Source: DASPUH01 sp964518505
GTDB lineage: Bacteria > Chloroflexota > Limnocylindria > Limnocylindrales > CSP1-4
Assembly (NCBI GenBank): GCA_964518505.1
Contig: CAZFGT010000055.1
Coordinates: forward strand, 1 to 13,886
Length of the DNA: 13,886 bases
Direction: 5' to 3'
A model generated the notes under the pieces. It did no database searches and had not been told where the DNA came from. It saw only the letters and a list, made by a program, of their open reading frames with translations. The translations under genes were made by a program, and so were the position numbers. Every line of letters starts with the position of its first letter. Within the stretch, counting starts at the first letter, position 1. This document shows positions 8,431 to 13,886 of the stretch, in pieces.

Positions 8431-8859
8431 ATGTTGATGCCCAAGCGCGTCAAGCACCGCAAGGTCATGCGCGGCCGCATGAGCGGGATGGCCAAGGGCG
8501 GCACCGCCATCGCCTTCGGCGAGTACGGCATGATGACCCAGGAGCCGGCGTGGATCACCAGCCGGCAGATCGAGGCCGCCCGGCGCGCCATGACCCGCTA
8601 CGTCAAGCGCGGCGGCAAGATCTGGATCCGCATCTTCCCCGACAAGCCGGTGACCAAGAAGCCGGCCGAGGTGCGCATGGGTTCGGGCAAGGGCGCCCCC
8701 GACCACTGGGTCGCCGTCGTCAAGCCTGGCCGGATCCTCTTCGAGATGTCGGGCGTGCCTGAGAACGAGGCGGCCGAGGCGATGCGCCTGGCCAGCCACA
8801 AGTTGCCCGTCGACGTGAAGTTCATCATCAAGGAGGGCGTCGGCGATGGACATCGATAA
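8431..8859 (+). CDS. rplP: Large-subunit ribosomal protein L16 (uL16)
   Basis: L16 helps position A-site tRNA and joins late in 50S assembly. The product is 142 residues against 136 in E. coli. It opens MLMPKRVKHRKVMRG and has GEYGMMTQEPAWITSRQIEA (30–49), VRMGSGKGAPDHWVAVVKPG (81–100) and FEMSGVPE. Arg82 corresponds to the arginine hydroxylated in E. coli L16; whether that happens here cannot be seen. A weak G-run is the only Shine-Dalgarno-like signal, and the start is 2 nt after rpsC. The last 14 nt overlap rpmC. Confidence 0.97.
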   Translation: MLMPKRVKHRKVMRGRMSGMAKGGTAIAFGEYGMMTQEPAWITSRQIEAARRAMTRYVKRGGKIWIRIFPDKPVTKKPAEVRMGSGKGAPDHWVAVVKPGRILFEMSGVPENEAAEAMRLASHKLPVDVKFIIKEGVGDGHR

Positions 8860-9076
8860 GGTCCGTGCCCTCAACGACCTGGAGCTGGTGACCGAGCTGG
8901 CCACCGCCCGCCGCCACCTGTACGACCTGCGCTTCCAGCTGGCCACCCGCCAGTTGACCGACTACAGCCAGATCTCCCAGACGCGCCGCGCCGTGGCGCG
9001 TTACCTGACCGTGCTGACCGAGCGCAATCTCGATCAGGCCGGCCGGTCCACCGAATCAGCAGGAGCCGCCCGATGA
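8846..9076 (+). CDS. rpmC: Large-subunit ribosomal protein L29 (uL29)
   Basis: L29 is a small helical protein at the tunnel exit next to L23. The product is 76 residues, slightly longer than the usual 60–70 because of a short polar C-terminus. The two-helix core with LRFQLATRQL (28–37) and the basic RRAVARYLTVL (47–57) identifies it. The ATG lies inside the end of rplP (14-nt overlap) and follows AGGAGG (8831–8836) by 9 nt. The stop overlaps the rpsQ start in an ATGA. Confidence 0.94.
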   Translation: MDIDKVRALNDLELVTELATARRHLYDLRFQLATRQLTDYSQISQTRRAVARYLTVLTERNLDQAGRSTESAGAAR

Positions 9077-9474
9077 CCGGGACCGCCGAGCCAAGCAAGC
9101 GCAAGGTCAAGGTCGGCCGCGTCGTGTCCGACAAGATGGACAAGACGATCGTCGTGTCGGTCGAGCGCCTCTCGCGCCATCGGCTGTACAAGCGCGTCAT
9201 CCGCCTGACGACGAAGTTCAAGGCCCACGACGAGCACAACGAGGCCCACATCGGCGACACCGTGCGCATCGTCGAGTCACGTCCCCTCAGCGCCACCAAG
9301 CGGTGGCGCATGACCGAGATCGTGGCCCGCGCGGCGGAGGGCTCGACCGAGGGTGTCGTGGCCGAGGAGACCGCCACCAGCGAGGCTATCCACGGCGCGG
9401 CCCATCCCGGCCGCCATGACGACGAGAAGGCCGGCGAGGCCGAGGCCGCGACCGCGGCGGAGGCGAGCGCGTGA
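9073..9474 (+). CDS. rpsQ: Small-subunit ribosomal protein S17 (uS17) with acidic C-terminal tail
   Basis: S17 is a primary 16S rRNA-binding protein of the 30S body. The OB-fold core covers residues 10–86: KVKVGRVVSDKMDKTIVVSV (11–30), then GDTVRIVESRPLSATKRWRM (61–80). The product is 133 residues although bacterial S17 is usually 80–95. The extra 47 or so residues (87–133) are rich in Ala and Glu, include three His, and carry a net charge near -9. This is the opposite of the basic extensions normal in ribosomal proteins. Base composition matches the neighbours, so frameshift or transfer is not suggested. AGGAG (9061–9065) lies 7 nt before the ATG, which overlaps the rpmC stop. Confidence 0.95.
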   Translation: MTGTAEPSKRKVKVGRVVSDKMDKTIVVSVERLSRHRLYKRVIRLTTKFKAHDEHNEAHIGDTVRIVESRPLSATKRWRMTEIVARAAEGSTEGVVAEETATSEAIHGAAHPGRHDDEKAGEAEAATAAEASA

Positions 9475-9839
9475 TCCAGGCCAGCAGCCGTCTCAAGGTG
9501 GCCGACAACACCGGCGCCCGCGTCATCGAGTGCATCCGCATCATGGGTCGCTCGCGCAAGACGACGGCCGGCGTCGGTGACGTCATCGTGGCCGCTGTCA
9601 AGCAGGCCATCCCCAACGCCGCCGTCAAGAAGGGCGACGTGGTGCGTGCCGTGGTCGTCCGCACGACCAAGGAGTTCGGGCGGCCGGACGGCAGCTACAT
9701 CCGCTTCGACGAGAACGCCGCCGTGCTCATCAACAACCAGGGCAACCCGCGCGGCACGCGCATCTTCGGCCCGGTGGCCCGTGAGCTGCGCGACCGCAAC
9801 TACATGAAGATCGTGTCGCTCGCCCCGGAGGTGCTGTGA
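9471..9839 (+). CDS. rplN: Large-subunit ribosomal protein L14 (uL14)
   Basis: L14 lies on the 50S interface, forms bridges to 16S rRNA with L19, and is the docking site of the silencing factor RsfS. The product is 122 residues, the standard length. It opens MIQASSRLKVADNTGARVIE and has KKGDVVRAVVVRTTKE followed by RFDENAAVLIN and GTRIFGPVARELR. The start is GTG overlapping the rpsQ stop (GTGA), with GGAGG (9459–9463) 7 nt upstream. That Shine-Dalgarno site lies within the codons for the S17 tail. Confidence 0.97.
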   Translation: MIQASSRLKVADNTGARVIECIRIMGRSRKTTAGVGDVIVAAVKQAIPNAAVKKGDVVRAVVVRTTKEFGRPDGSYIRFDENAAVLINNQGNPRGTRIFGPVARELRDRNYMKIVSLAPEVL

Positions 9840-10291
9840 TGGCCGGACCAGCCGCGATCATCCGCGCCCCCAAGCAGCCCGAGATCCGCAAGGGCGACCA
9901 GGTCGTGGTGCTGACCGGCAAGGACGCCGGCAAGCGGGGCAAGGTCGACAAGGTCATCCGCACCCTCCACGGGCGGACCGCGGGCAAGGCCCCCGGCGCG
10001 CGCGGCCGGAGCATGGCGCGACCGCGGGTGTCGGTCGTCGTCGAGGGCGTCAACATCGCCAAGCGCCACACCAAGCCGCGCCAGCGCACGAACCGCCAGA
10101 CCCAGATGCCGCAGATCCAGTCGGGTGGCATCCTGGAGCTGGCCCAGCCGCTCGACGTCAGCAACGTCATGCTGGTCTGCCCGTCGTGCGGCCGTCCGAC
10201 GCGCGTGAAGCACGTCCTGACCGAGGCCGGCGCCAACCTGCGCACGTGCGCCCACTGCGGCCAGTCGGTCGCCCGCGAGGACAAGGCATGA
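9839..10291 (+). CDS. rplX: Large-subunit ribosomal protein L24 (uL24), zinc-ribbon form with insertion
   Basis: L24 is one of the two assembly-initiator proteins of the 50S and ends up near the tunnel exit. The KOW motif is VVVLTGKDAGKRGKV (22–36), and VVVEGVNIAKRHTKP (66–80) follows. The product is 150 residues against about 100–105 usually. About 25 basic, Gly/Arg/Ala-rich residues (41–65) are inserted after the KOW motif. The C-terminus has four cysteines as CPSC (114–117) and CAHC (137–140), a zinc-ribbon pattern absent from E. coli L24. I chose the ATG at 9839 (TGATG overlap, 7 nt after GGAGG at 9827–9831). A GTG at 9836 would add one residue but sits only 4 nt from that site. Confidence 0.94.
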   Translation: MAGPAAIIRAPKQPEIRKGDQVVVLTGKDAGKRGKVDKVIRTLHGRTAGKAPGARGRSMARPRVSVVVEGVNIAKRHTKPRQRTNRQTQMPQIQSGGILELAQPLDVSNVMLVCPSCGRPTRVKHVLTEAGANLRTCAHCGQSVAREDKA

Positions 10292-10830
10292 GCGGCGCGT
10301 TGCACCAGCGGTACCGCGACGAGGTCGTGCCGGCCCTGCGCAAGGAGTTCAGCTACGACAATCCCATGCGGGTGCCGCGGGTGTCCAAGATCGTCCTCAA
10401 CATCGGCCTCGGGGAGGCCCTGCAGAACGCCAAGGCGCTCGATGCGGCCGTCGGCGACCTGGCCACCATCAGCGGCCAGAAGCCCATCGTGACCCGCGCC
10501 CGGCGCTCCATCGCCCAGTTCCGCCTGCGCGCCCACAACCCCATCGGGGCCAAGGTGACGCTGCGCGGCGAGCGCATGTGGGACTTCCTGGAGCGCCTCA
10601 CGGTGCTCGCCCTGCCCCGCATCCGCGACTTCCGCGGCGTGCCCAGCCGCTCCTTCGACGGGCGCGGCAACTACACGCTCGGGCTGCGCGAGCAGCTGGC
10701 CTTCCCCGAGATCGACTACGACAAGGTCGACCGCCTGCGCGGCCTGGAGATCAGCGTGGTGACCACCGCTCGCAACGATGAGGAGGCGAAGCGGTTGCTC
10801 GAGCTCCTCGGCATGCCGTTCGCGGCCTGA
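10288..10830 (+). CDS. rplE: Large-subunit ribosomal protein L5 (uL5)
   Basis: L5 binds 5S rRNA with L18 and contacts S13 across the subunit interface. The product is 180 residues, essentially the E. coli length. It has the family core VSKIVLNIGLGEA (32–44), SGQKPIVTRARRSIAQFRLR (62–81) and PIGAKVTLRGERMWDFLERL (85–104), then RDFRGVPSRSFDGRGNY. The ATG overlaps the rplX stop (ATGA), with GAGG (10277–10280) 7 nt upstream. An in-frame site at 10186 would add 34 residues unlike L5 and is rejected. Confidence 0.97.
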   Translation: MSGALHQRYRDEVVPALRKEFSYDNPMRVPRVSKIVLNIGLGEALQNAKALDAAVGDLATISGQKPIVTRARRSIAQFRLRAHNPIGAKVTLRGERMWDFLERLTVLALPRIRDFRGVPSRSFDGRGNYTLGLREQLAFPEIDYDKVDRLRGLEISVVTTARNDEEAKRLLELLGMPFAA

Positions 10831-10843
10831 GGAGAAGCACGAG

Positions 10844-11029
10844 ATGGCCAAGACATCCCTCATCGTCAAGGCGCGACGGAAGCCCAAGTTCCCTGTGCGC
10901 GGCTACCACCGCTGCACGGTGTGTGGCCGGCCGCGCGCCTACATGCGCCGTTTCGCCCTCTGCCGCATCTGCTTCCGGGAGCGCGCCCTGCTGGGCGAGC
11001 TGCCGGGCGTGACCAAGTCCAGTTGGTAG
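10844..11029 (+). CDS. rpsZ: Small-subunit ribosomal protein S14, zinc-binding type (uS14)
   Basis: S14 is a late-assembling 30S head protein. This is the short, zinc-binding form of 61 residues, against about 100 for the zinc-free E. coli type. The four ligands are C24 and C27 (CTVC) and C40 and C43 (CRIC), separated by GRPRAYMRRFAL. It ends in LLGELPGVTKSSW, typical of the type Z group. The ATG at 10844 follows GAGGAG (10829–10834), which overlaps the rplE stop, by 9 nt. A longer reading from 10778 inside rplE is rejected. Confidence 0.97.
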   Translation: MAKTSLIVKARRKPKFPVRGYHRCTVCGRPRAYMRRFALCRICFRERALLGELPGVTKSSW

Positions 11030-11033
11030 GCCG

Positions 11034-11432
11034 ATGAACATGTCCGACCCCATCGCCGACATGCTGACGCGCATCCGCAACGCGAGCAGCGCGCGCCACA
11101 CGGAGGTGCTCGTGCCAGCCTCGCGCACGAAGCGCGAGATCGCCCGCATCCTCAAGGACGAGGGTTTCATCGCCGAGTTCGACGAGGTGCAGGCGGGGCC
11201 CCGCCACGACCTGCGCATCCAGCTCAAGTACATCGACGGCAAGGCGCCCGTCGTGTCCGGCCTCAAGCGCATCAGCAAGCCCGGCCTGCGGGTCTACGCG
11301 GGCAAGACCGACATCCCCCGCGTGCTGGGTGGACTCGGCCTCGTCATCATCAGCACCAGCCAGGGCATCATGACCGGCGCGCAGGCCCACAAGGCCCAGC
11401 TCGGCGGCGAGATCCTGGCCTTCGTCTGGTAG
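11034..11432 (+). CDS. rpsH: Small-subunit ribosomal protein S8 (uS8)
   Basis: S8 binds helix 21 of 16S rRNA and organises the 30S central domain; in E. coli it also represses the spc operon. The product is 132 residues, the usual size. It opens SDPIADMLTRIRNAS and ends with the signature ISTSQGIMTGAQAHKAQLGG (106–125) followed by EILAFVW. Two ATGs, at 11034 and 11040, are both plausible. The only Shine-Dalgarno-like element (GTAGG, 11026–11030) is 3 nt from the first and 9 nt from the second, so the true start may be the second. Confidence 0.96.
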   Translation: MNMSDPIADMLTRIRNASSARHTEVLVPASRTKREIARILKDEGFIAEFDEVQAGPRHDLRIQLKYIDGKAPVVSGLKRISKPGLRVYAGKTDIPRVLGGLGLVIISTSQGIMTGAQAHKAQLGGEILAFVW

Positions 11433-11439
11433 GCCGTCC

Positions 11440-11991
11440 ATGTCGCGCATCGGTCGCCTGCCCATCACCGTCCCGGCCGGGGTCTCGGTGACCCTCGACG
11501 GCTCGCACATCACCGTCAGCGGCCCCAAGGGCGAGCTGGCGCGTGACCTGCATCCCGCCATGCGCGTGGTGCAGGACGACGGCACCCTGCGCGTCGAGCG
11601 ACCGGGCGATGACAAGCGCGCCCGCGAACTGCACGGCCTGACCCGCACGCTGGTGGCCAACATGGTCATCGGCGTCACCGACGGGTACCGCAAGGGCCTG
11701 GAGATCACGGGCGTCGGCTACCGCGCCCAGAAGGTCGGGTCCAATCTGCAGCTCAACCTGGGCTACAGCCATCCCATCGAGATCGAGCCTCCGGCCGGCA
11801 TCAGCTTCGAGGTCGAGAACCCCACCCGCCTGGCGGTCGTGGGCATCGACAAGGAGCTCGTCGGCCACGTCGCCGCCCGCGTCCGTGCCACCCGCAAGCC
11901 CGAGCCCTACAAGGGCAAGGGCGTGCGCTACGCCGGCGAGGTCATCCGCCGCAAGGCCGGCAAGGCCGGCAAGATCGGCGGCAAGAAGTGA
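11440..11991 (+). CDS. rplF: Large-subunit ribosomal protein L6 (uL6)
   Basis: L6 sits near the GTPase-associated region and the sarcin–ricin loop, where EF-G and EF-Tu act. The product is 183 residues. It opens MSRIGRLPITVPAGV and has the two tandem L6 folds; the family signature PEPYKGKGVRYAGE is at 154–167, followed by a basic RRKAGKAGKIGGKK tail. The ATG is 7 nt after rpsH. The only Shine-Dalgarno-like sequence is GGTAGG (11428–11433), which spans the rpsH stop. It is followed by the largest internal gap of the operon. Confidence 0.97.
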   Translation: MSRIGRLPITVPAGVSVTLDGSHITVSGPKGELARDLHPAMRVVQDDGTLRVERPGDDKRARELHGLTRTLVANMVIGVTDGYRKGLEITGVGYRAQKVGSNLQLNLGYSHPIEIEPPAGISFEVENPTRLAVVGIDKELVGHVAARVRATRKPEPYKGKGVRYAGEVIRRKAGKAGKIGGKK

Positions 11992-12085
11992 GCCCCGTCC
12001 AAGCCTGATCCGGCGCTCGTCCGTGAGCGCACCCCGCCGGCTCCACGTCATCGTGTGCCCGGCACCTTGAGGAGCGACCAGAACC
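11992..12085 (+). promoter_or_regulatory. 94-nt rplF–rplR spacer with alternative hairpins
   Basis: This is the only internal gap above 20 nt, and it holds no credible gene. GCGCTC (12013–12018) pairs perfectly with GAGCGC (12025–12030) over a 6-nt loop. CCG (12010–12012) can close an outer stem with CGG (12038–12040). The same right-hand segment, GCCGG (12036–12040), can instead pair with CCGGC (12059–12063) around a second hairpin, CACG-TCAT-CGTG (12044–12055). There is no T-run, so an intrinsic terminator is unlikely. GAGGAG (12069–12074) serves rplR. A protein-binding or attenuation role is inference. Confidence 0.45.
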
Positions 12086-12448
12086 ATGCCATCGGCCCCG
12101 ACCCGGAGCACCGCGCGGCAGAAGCGCCACGCCCGGATCCGCCTGACCGTCCGCGGGACGGCGGCGCGGCCGCGCCTGGCCGTCTTCCGCAGCCTTGACC
12201 AGATCTACGCCCAGCTCATCGACGACGGGGCCGGTCACACGGTCGCCAGCGCCTCCTCCCTGGAGAAGTCGCTGCGCGCCGGGGCCGGCGACAAGACCGC
12301 CACGGCGAAGGCCGTCGGCCGCCTGCTCGCCGAGCGGGCCCAGGCGACCGGCGTGAAGCAGGTCGTCTTCGACCGCGCCGGGTACCGCTATCACGGACGC
12401 GTCCGCTCGCTGGCTGAGGCCGCGCGAGAAGCCGGCCTCGACTTCTAG
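12086..12448 (+). CDS. rplR: Large-subunit ribosomal protein L18 (uL18)
   Basis: L18 delivers 5S rRNA to the 50S subunit together with L5. The product is 120 residues, the family norm. A basic N-terminus (RQKRHARIRLTVRG, 11–24) leads into TAARPRLAVFRSLDQIYAQL (25–44). The C-terminus has VVFDRAGYRYHGRVRSLAEA (93–112) and AREAGLDF. The ATG follows GAGGAG (12069–12074) by 11 nt. As the first gene after the 94-nt spacer, it has its own strong ribosome-binding site and no coupling to rplF. Confidence 0.97.
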   Translation: MPSAPTRSTARQKRHARIRLTVRGTAARPRLAVFRSLDQIYAQLIDDGAGHTVASASSLEKSLRAGAGDKTATAKAVGRLLAERAQATGVKQVVFDRAGYRYHGRVRSLAEAAREAGLDF

Positions 12449-12465
12449 GCGAAAGGAACCATCCA

Positions 12466-13002
12466 GTGGCTCGCATCGACCCCTCCAAACTGACGCTCGA
12501 AGAGCGCGTCGTGCAGATCAACCGCGTGGCCAAGGTGGTCAAGGGCGGACGCCGCTTCAGCTTCAGCGCCATCGTCGTGGTCGGCGACGGCGCCGGGCAT
12601 GTCGGCGCAGGGCTGGGCAAGGCCGGCGAAGTGCCCGAGGCCATCCGCAAGGGCGTCGAGGACGCCAAGAAGCACCTCATCCGTGTGCCCACCGTGGGCA
12701 CCACGATCCCCCACCAGGTGCTCCAGCAGTACGGCGCCAGCCAGGTCCTCCTCAAGCCCGCCTCGCAGGGCACCGGCGTCATCGCCGGCGGCTCGGTGCG
12801 GGCGGTCGTGGAGGCGGCCGGCATCCATGACCTGCTGTCCAAGACCCTGGGCTCGACCAACCCCGTGAACGTCGTGCGGGCCACCCTGGAGGGCCTGCGC
12901 AGCCTGCGCAGTGCCGAGCAGATCTCGGCCGCGCGCGGCAAGACCGTGCACGGCTACATCAGCGGCCAGCCCGGCGCCAAGGTGGTGGCCGATGGCCGCT
13001 AG
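12466..13002 (+). CDS. rpsE: Small-subunit ribosomal protein S5 (uS5)
   Basis: S5 lies at the mRNA entry channel with S3 and S4 and affects decoding accuracy. The product is 178 residues. The N-terminal dsRBD-like domain has RVAKVVKGGRRFSFSAIVVV (20–39) with the KGGR loop associated with spectinomycin sensitivity, then GHVGAGLGKAGEVPEAIRKG (44–63). The C-terminal domain has LLKPASQGTGVIAGGSVRAV (95–114) and GSTNPVNVVRAT (129–140). Gln101 replaces the Glu usual in PASEGTG. The start is GTG, 8 nt after AAAGGA (12452–12457). The last 11 nt overlap rpmD. Confidence 0.97.
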   Translation: MARIDPSKLTLEERVVQINRVAKVVKGGRRFSFSAIVVVGDGAGHVGAGLGKAGEVPEAIRKGVEDAKKHLIRVPTVGTTIPHQVLQQYGASQVLLKPASQGTGVIAGGSVRAVVEAAGIHDLLSKTLGSTNPVNVVRATLEGLRSLRSAEQISAARGKTVHGYISGQPGAKVVADGR

Positions 13003-13210
13003 GCTGCGGGTGACCCTCCGCAAGAGCCCCATCAGCTACACGGCGCGGACGCGCGGCACGGTCCGCGCGCTGGGCCTGCACCGCATCGGCACGAGCCACG
13101 AGCTGCCCGACACGCCGGCCATCCGCGGCCAGGTGCGGGCGGTGCGTTTCCTCGTCGAGGTGGAGGAACTGCCCGACACGGCGACACCGTCCGAGGAGGC
13201 CGGCCGATGA
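12992..13210 (+). CDS. rpmD: Large-subunit ribosomal protein L30 (uL30)
   Basis: L30 is a small peripheral 50S protein. The product is 72 residues from the ATG at 12992. The core LRVTLRKSPISY (5–16), RGTVRALGLHRIG (21–33) and the ending IRGQVRAVRFLVEVEE (44–59) match the bacterial family, followed by a short acidic tail (60–72). The ATG lies inside rpsE (11-nt overlap), 6 nt after AAGGTGG. A GTG at 13010 is a weaker alternative, because it would remove the first beta-strand residues. The stop overlaps the rplO start. Confidence 0.94.
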   Translation: MAARLRVTLRKSPISYTARTRGTVRALGLHRIGTSHELPDTPAIRGQVRAVRFLVEVEELPDTATPSEEAGR

Positions 13211-13886
13211 AGCTCCACGACCTGCAGCCGGCCCCCGGTTCGCACCAGGCCCGCACCCGCGTCGGCCGCGGCATCGCCGCCGGCAAAGGCAAGACGGCCG
13301 GCCGCGGCACGAAGGGCCAGAAGTCGCGGACGGGCGGCTCCATCGCCCCCTGGTTCGAGGGCGGCCAGACGCCCATCCAGATCCGCATCCCCAAGCTGCG
13401 CGGCTTCCGCAACCGCTTCCGCGTGTCGTACGAGGTGGTCAATGTGGGCCGCCTCGAGACGGCCGCTGAAGAGGGCCGCTTCGCCGAGGCCCAGGCCGCG
13501 CTGGCCCAGGCCGACGAGGCCGCCGTGGCCCGGCGGGGCAAGCGCAGCGACGCGCCCCTCACCGTGACCGCCGACCTGCTCCACGCGTCGGGCCTCATCG
13601 GCTCGCTGAAGCGGCCCCTCAAGGTCCTCGGCGCGGGCGAACTGACGCGGCCCTTGTTCGTGGTGGCCGACGCGTTCAGCGCCACCGCCCGCAGCAAGAT
13701 CGAGGCCGCCGGCGGCACGGCCCAGCTGCTCGAGCCGCCGACCGGGCCGCTGGAGGCGCTCATCGTCATCGAGGAGCCCGCGGCGCCCGCTGGGTCGGAG
13801 CCCGCCGAGGAGGCCGAAGCGGCGAAGCCGGCTCCGGCGCCCAAGGCCGCCCCCGCGCCCAAGGCCGCCTCCGCGGCGAAGGCCGC
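13207..13886 (+). CDS. rplO: Large-subunit ribosomal protein L15 (uL15), enlarged, cut by the window end
   Basis: L15 is a late-assembling 50S protein that penetrates the 23S core. The reading frame stays open to the last base (226 codons), although E. coli L15 is only 144 residues. The conserved N-terminus MKLHDLQPAPGS and VGRGIAAGKGKTAGRGTKGQ (19–38) is followed by FEGGQTPIQIRIPKLRGF (50–67) and YEVVNV. Residues about 85–115 are an extra Ala/Glu-rich segment. The fold resumes with LKVLGAGEL and FSATARSKIEAAGG (157–170). From about residue 190 it becomes an Ala/Pro/Glu, then Ala/Pro/Lys tail whose end is not in view. AGGAGG (13194–13199) lies 7 nt before the ATG, which overlaps the rpmD stop. 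Confidence 0.95.
   Translation, partial: MKLHDLQPAPGSHQARTRVGRGIAAGKGKTAGRGTKGQKSRTGGSIAPWFEGGQTPIQIRIPKLRGFRNRFRVSYEVVNVGRLETAAEEGRFAEAQAALAQADEAAVARRGKRSDAPLTVTADLLHASGLIGSLKRPLKVLGAGELTRPLFVVADAFSATARSKIEAAGGTAQLLEPPTGPLEALIVIEEPAAPAGSEPAEEAEAAKPAPAPKAAPAPKAASAAKA
13837..13886 (+). repeat. 18-nt tandem repeat in the L15 tail
   Basis: GCGCCCAAGGCCGCC occurs at 13837–13851 and again at 13855–13869. A third, diverged copy (GCGGCGAAGGCCGC) starts at 13873 and runs into the window edge, keeping an 18-nt period. In frame it encodes an Ala-Pro-Lys-Ala-Ala hexad pattern. More copies may follow outside the window. Confidence 0.75.

Noticed and set aside
9836..9838. GTG 9836 as the rplX start
   Set aside because: It would be only 4 nt from GGAGG, whereas ATG 9839 is 7 nt away and forms the usual TGATG coupling. 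The difference is one residue.
12010..12040. Intrinsic terminator after rplF
   Set aside because: The hairpin is strong but no T-run follows, and essential operon genes continue directly downstream.

Overview
This window is one uninterrupted, plus-strand ribosomal-protein and elongation-factor gene cluster: 25 genes in the canonical bacterial str–S10–spc order. They are rpsL, rpsG, fusA, tuf, rpsJ, rplC, rplD, rplW, rplB, rpsS, rplV, rpsC, rplP, rpmC, rpsQ, rplN, rplX, rplE, rpsZ-type rpsN, rpsH, rplF, rplR, rpsE, rpmD and rplO (cut by the window end). The DNA is very GC-rich, with strongly G/C-biased third codon positions. The organism is a high-GC bacterium. The fused str–S10–spc layout, the long Bacillus-like S12, the zinc-binding L24 and the EF-Tu switch I sequence ITIAIAHVEY make a high-GC Chloroflexota lineage my best guess. 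This is inference only, and a high-GC actinobacterial relative cannot be excluded without a tree.

Layout: bases 1–188 hold a near-consensus sigma-70-type promoter (TTGACA, 18 nt, TACAAT) and a leader of about 150 nt with two hairpins. Bases 189–4410 are the str group (S12, S7, EF-G, EF-Tu). Bases 4415–9474 are the S10 group, which starts only 4 nt after tuf with no terminator or new promoter visible. Bases 9471–13886 are the spc group. Junctions are tiny gaps or overlaps, with an unbroken run of overlapping junctions from rplP to rplE. The only internal gap of note is 94 nt between rplF and rplR, and it contains strong, partly exclusive hairpins.

All products act in translation. S12, S7, S10, S19, S3, S17, S14, S8 and S5 build the small subunit. 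L3, L4, L23, L2, L22, L16, L29, L14, L24, L5, L6, L18, L30 and L15 build the large subunit. EF-Tu delivers aminoacyl-tRNA and EF-G drives translocation. I see no mobile element, CRISPR array, tRNA, rRNA or accessory system. I do not think a new biological system is hidden here.

The points worth a second look are lineage-specific protein features and regulation. S17 has an acidic tail of about 47 residues. L15 has an insertion and an Ala/Pro/Lys repeat tail. L24 carries an internal insertion and a Cys4 zinc ribbon. S12 has a natural Gly-to-Ser change in its streptomycin-associated loop. The spacers that carry autogenous regulatory sites in E. coli are absent.
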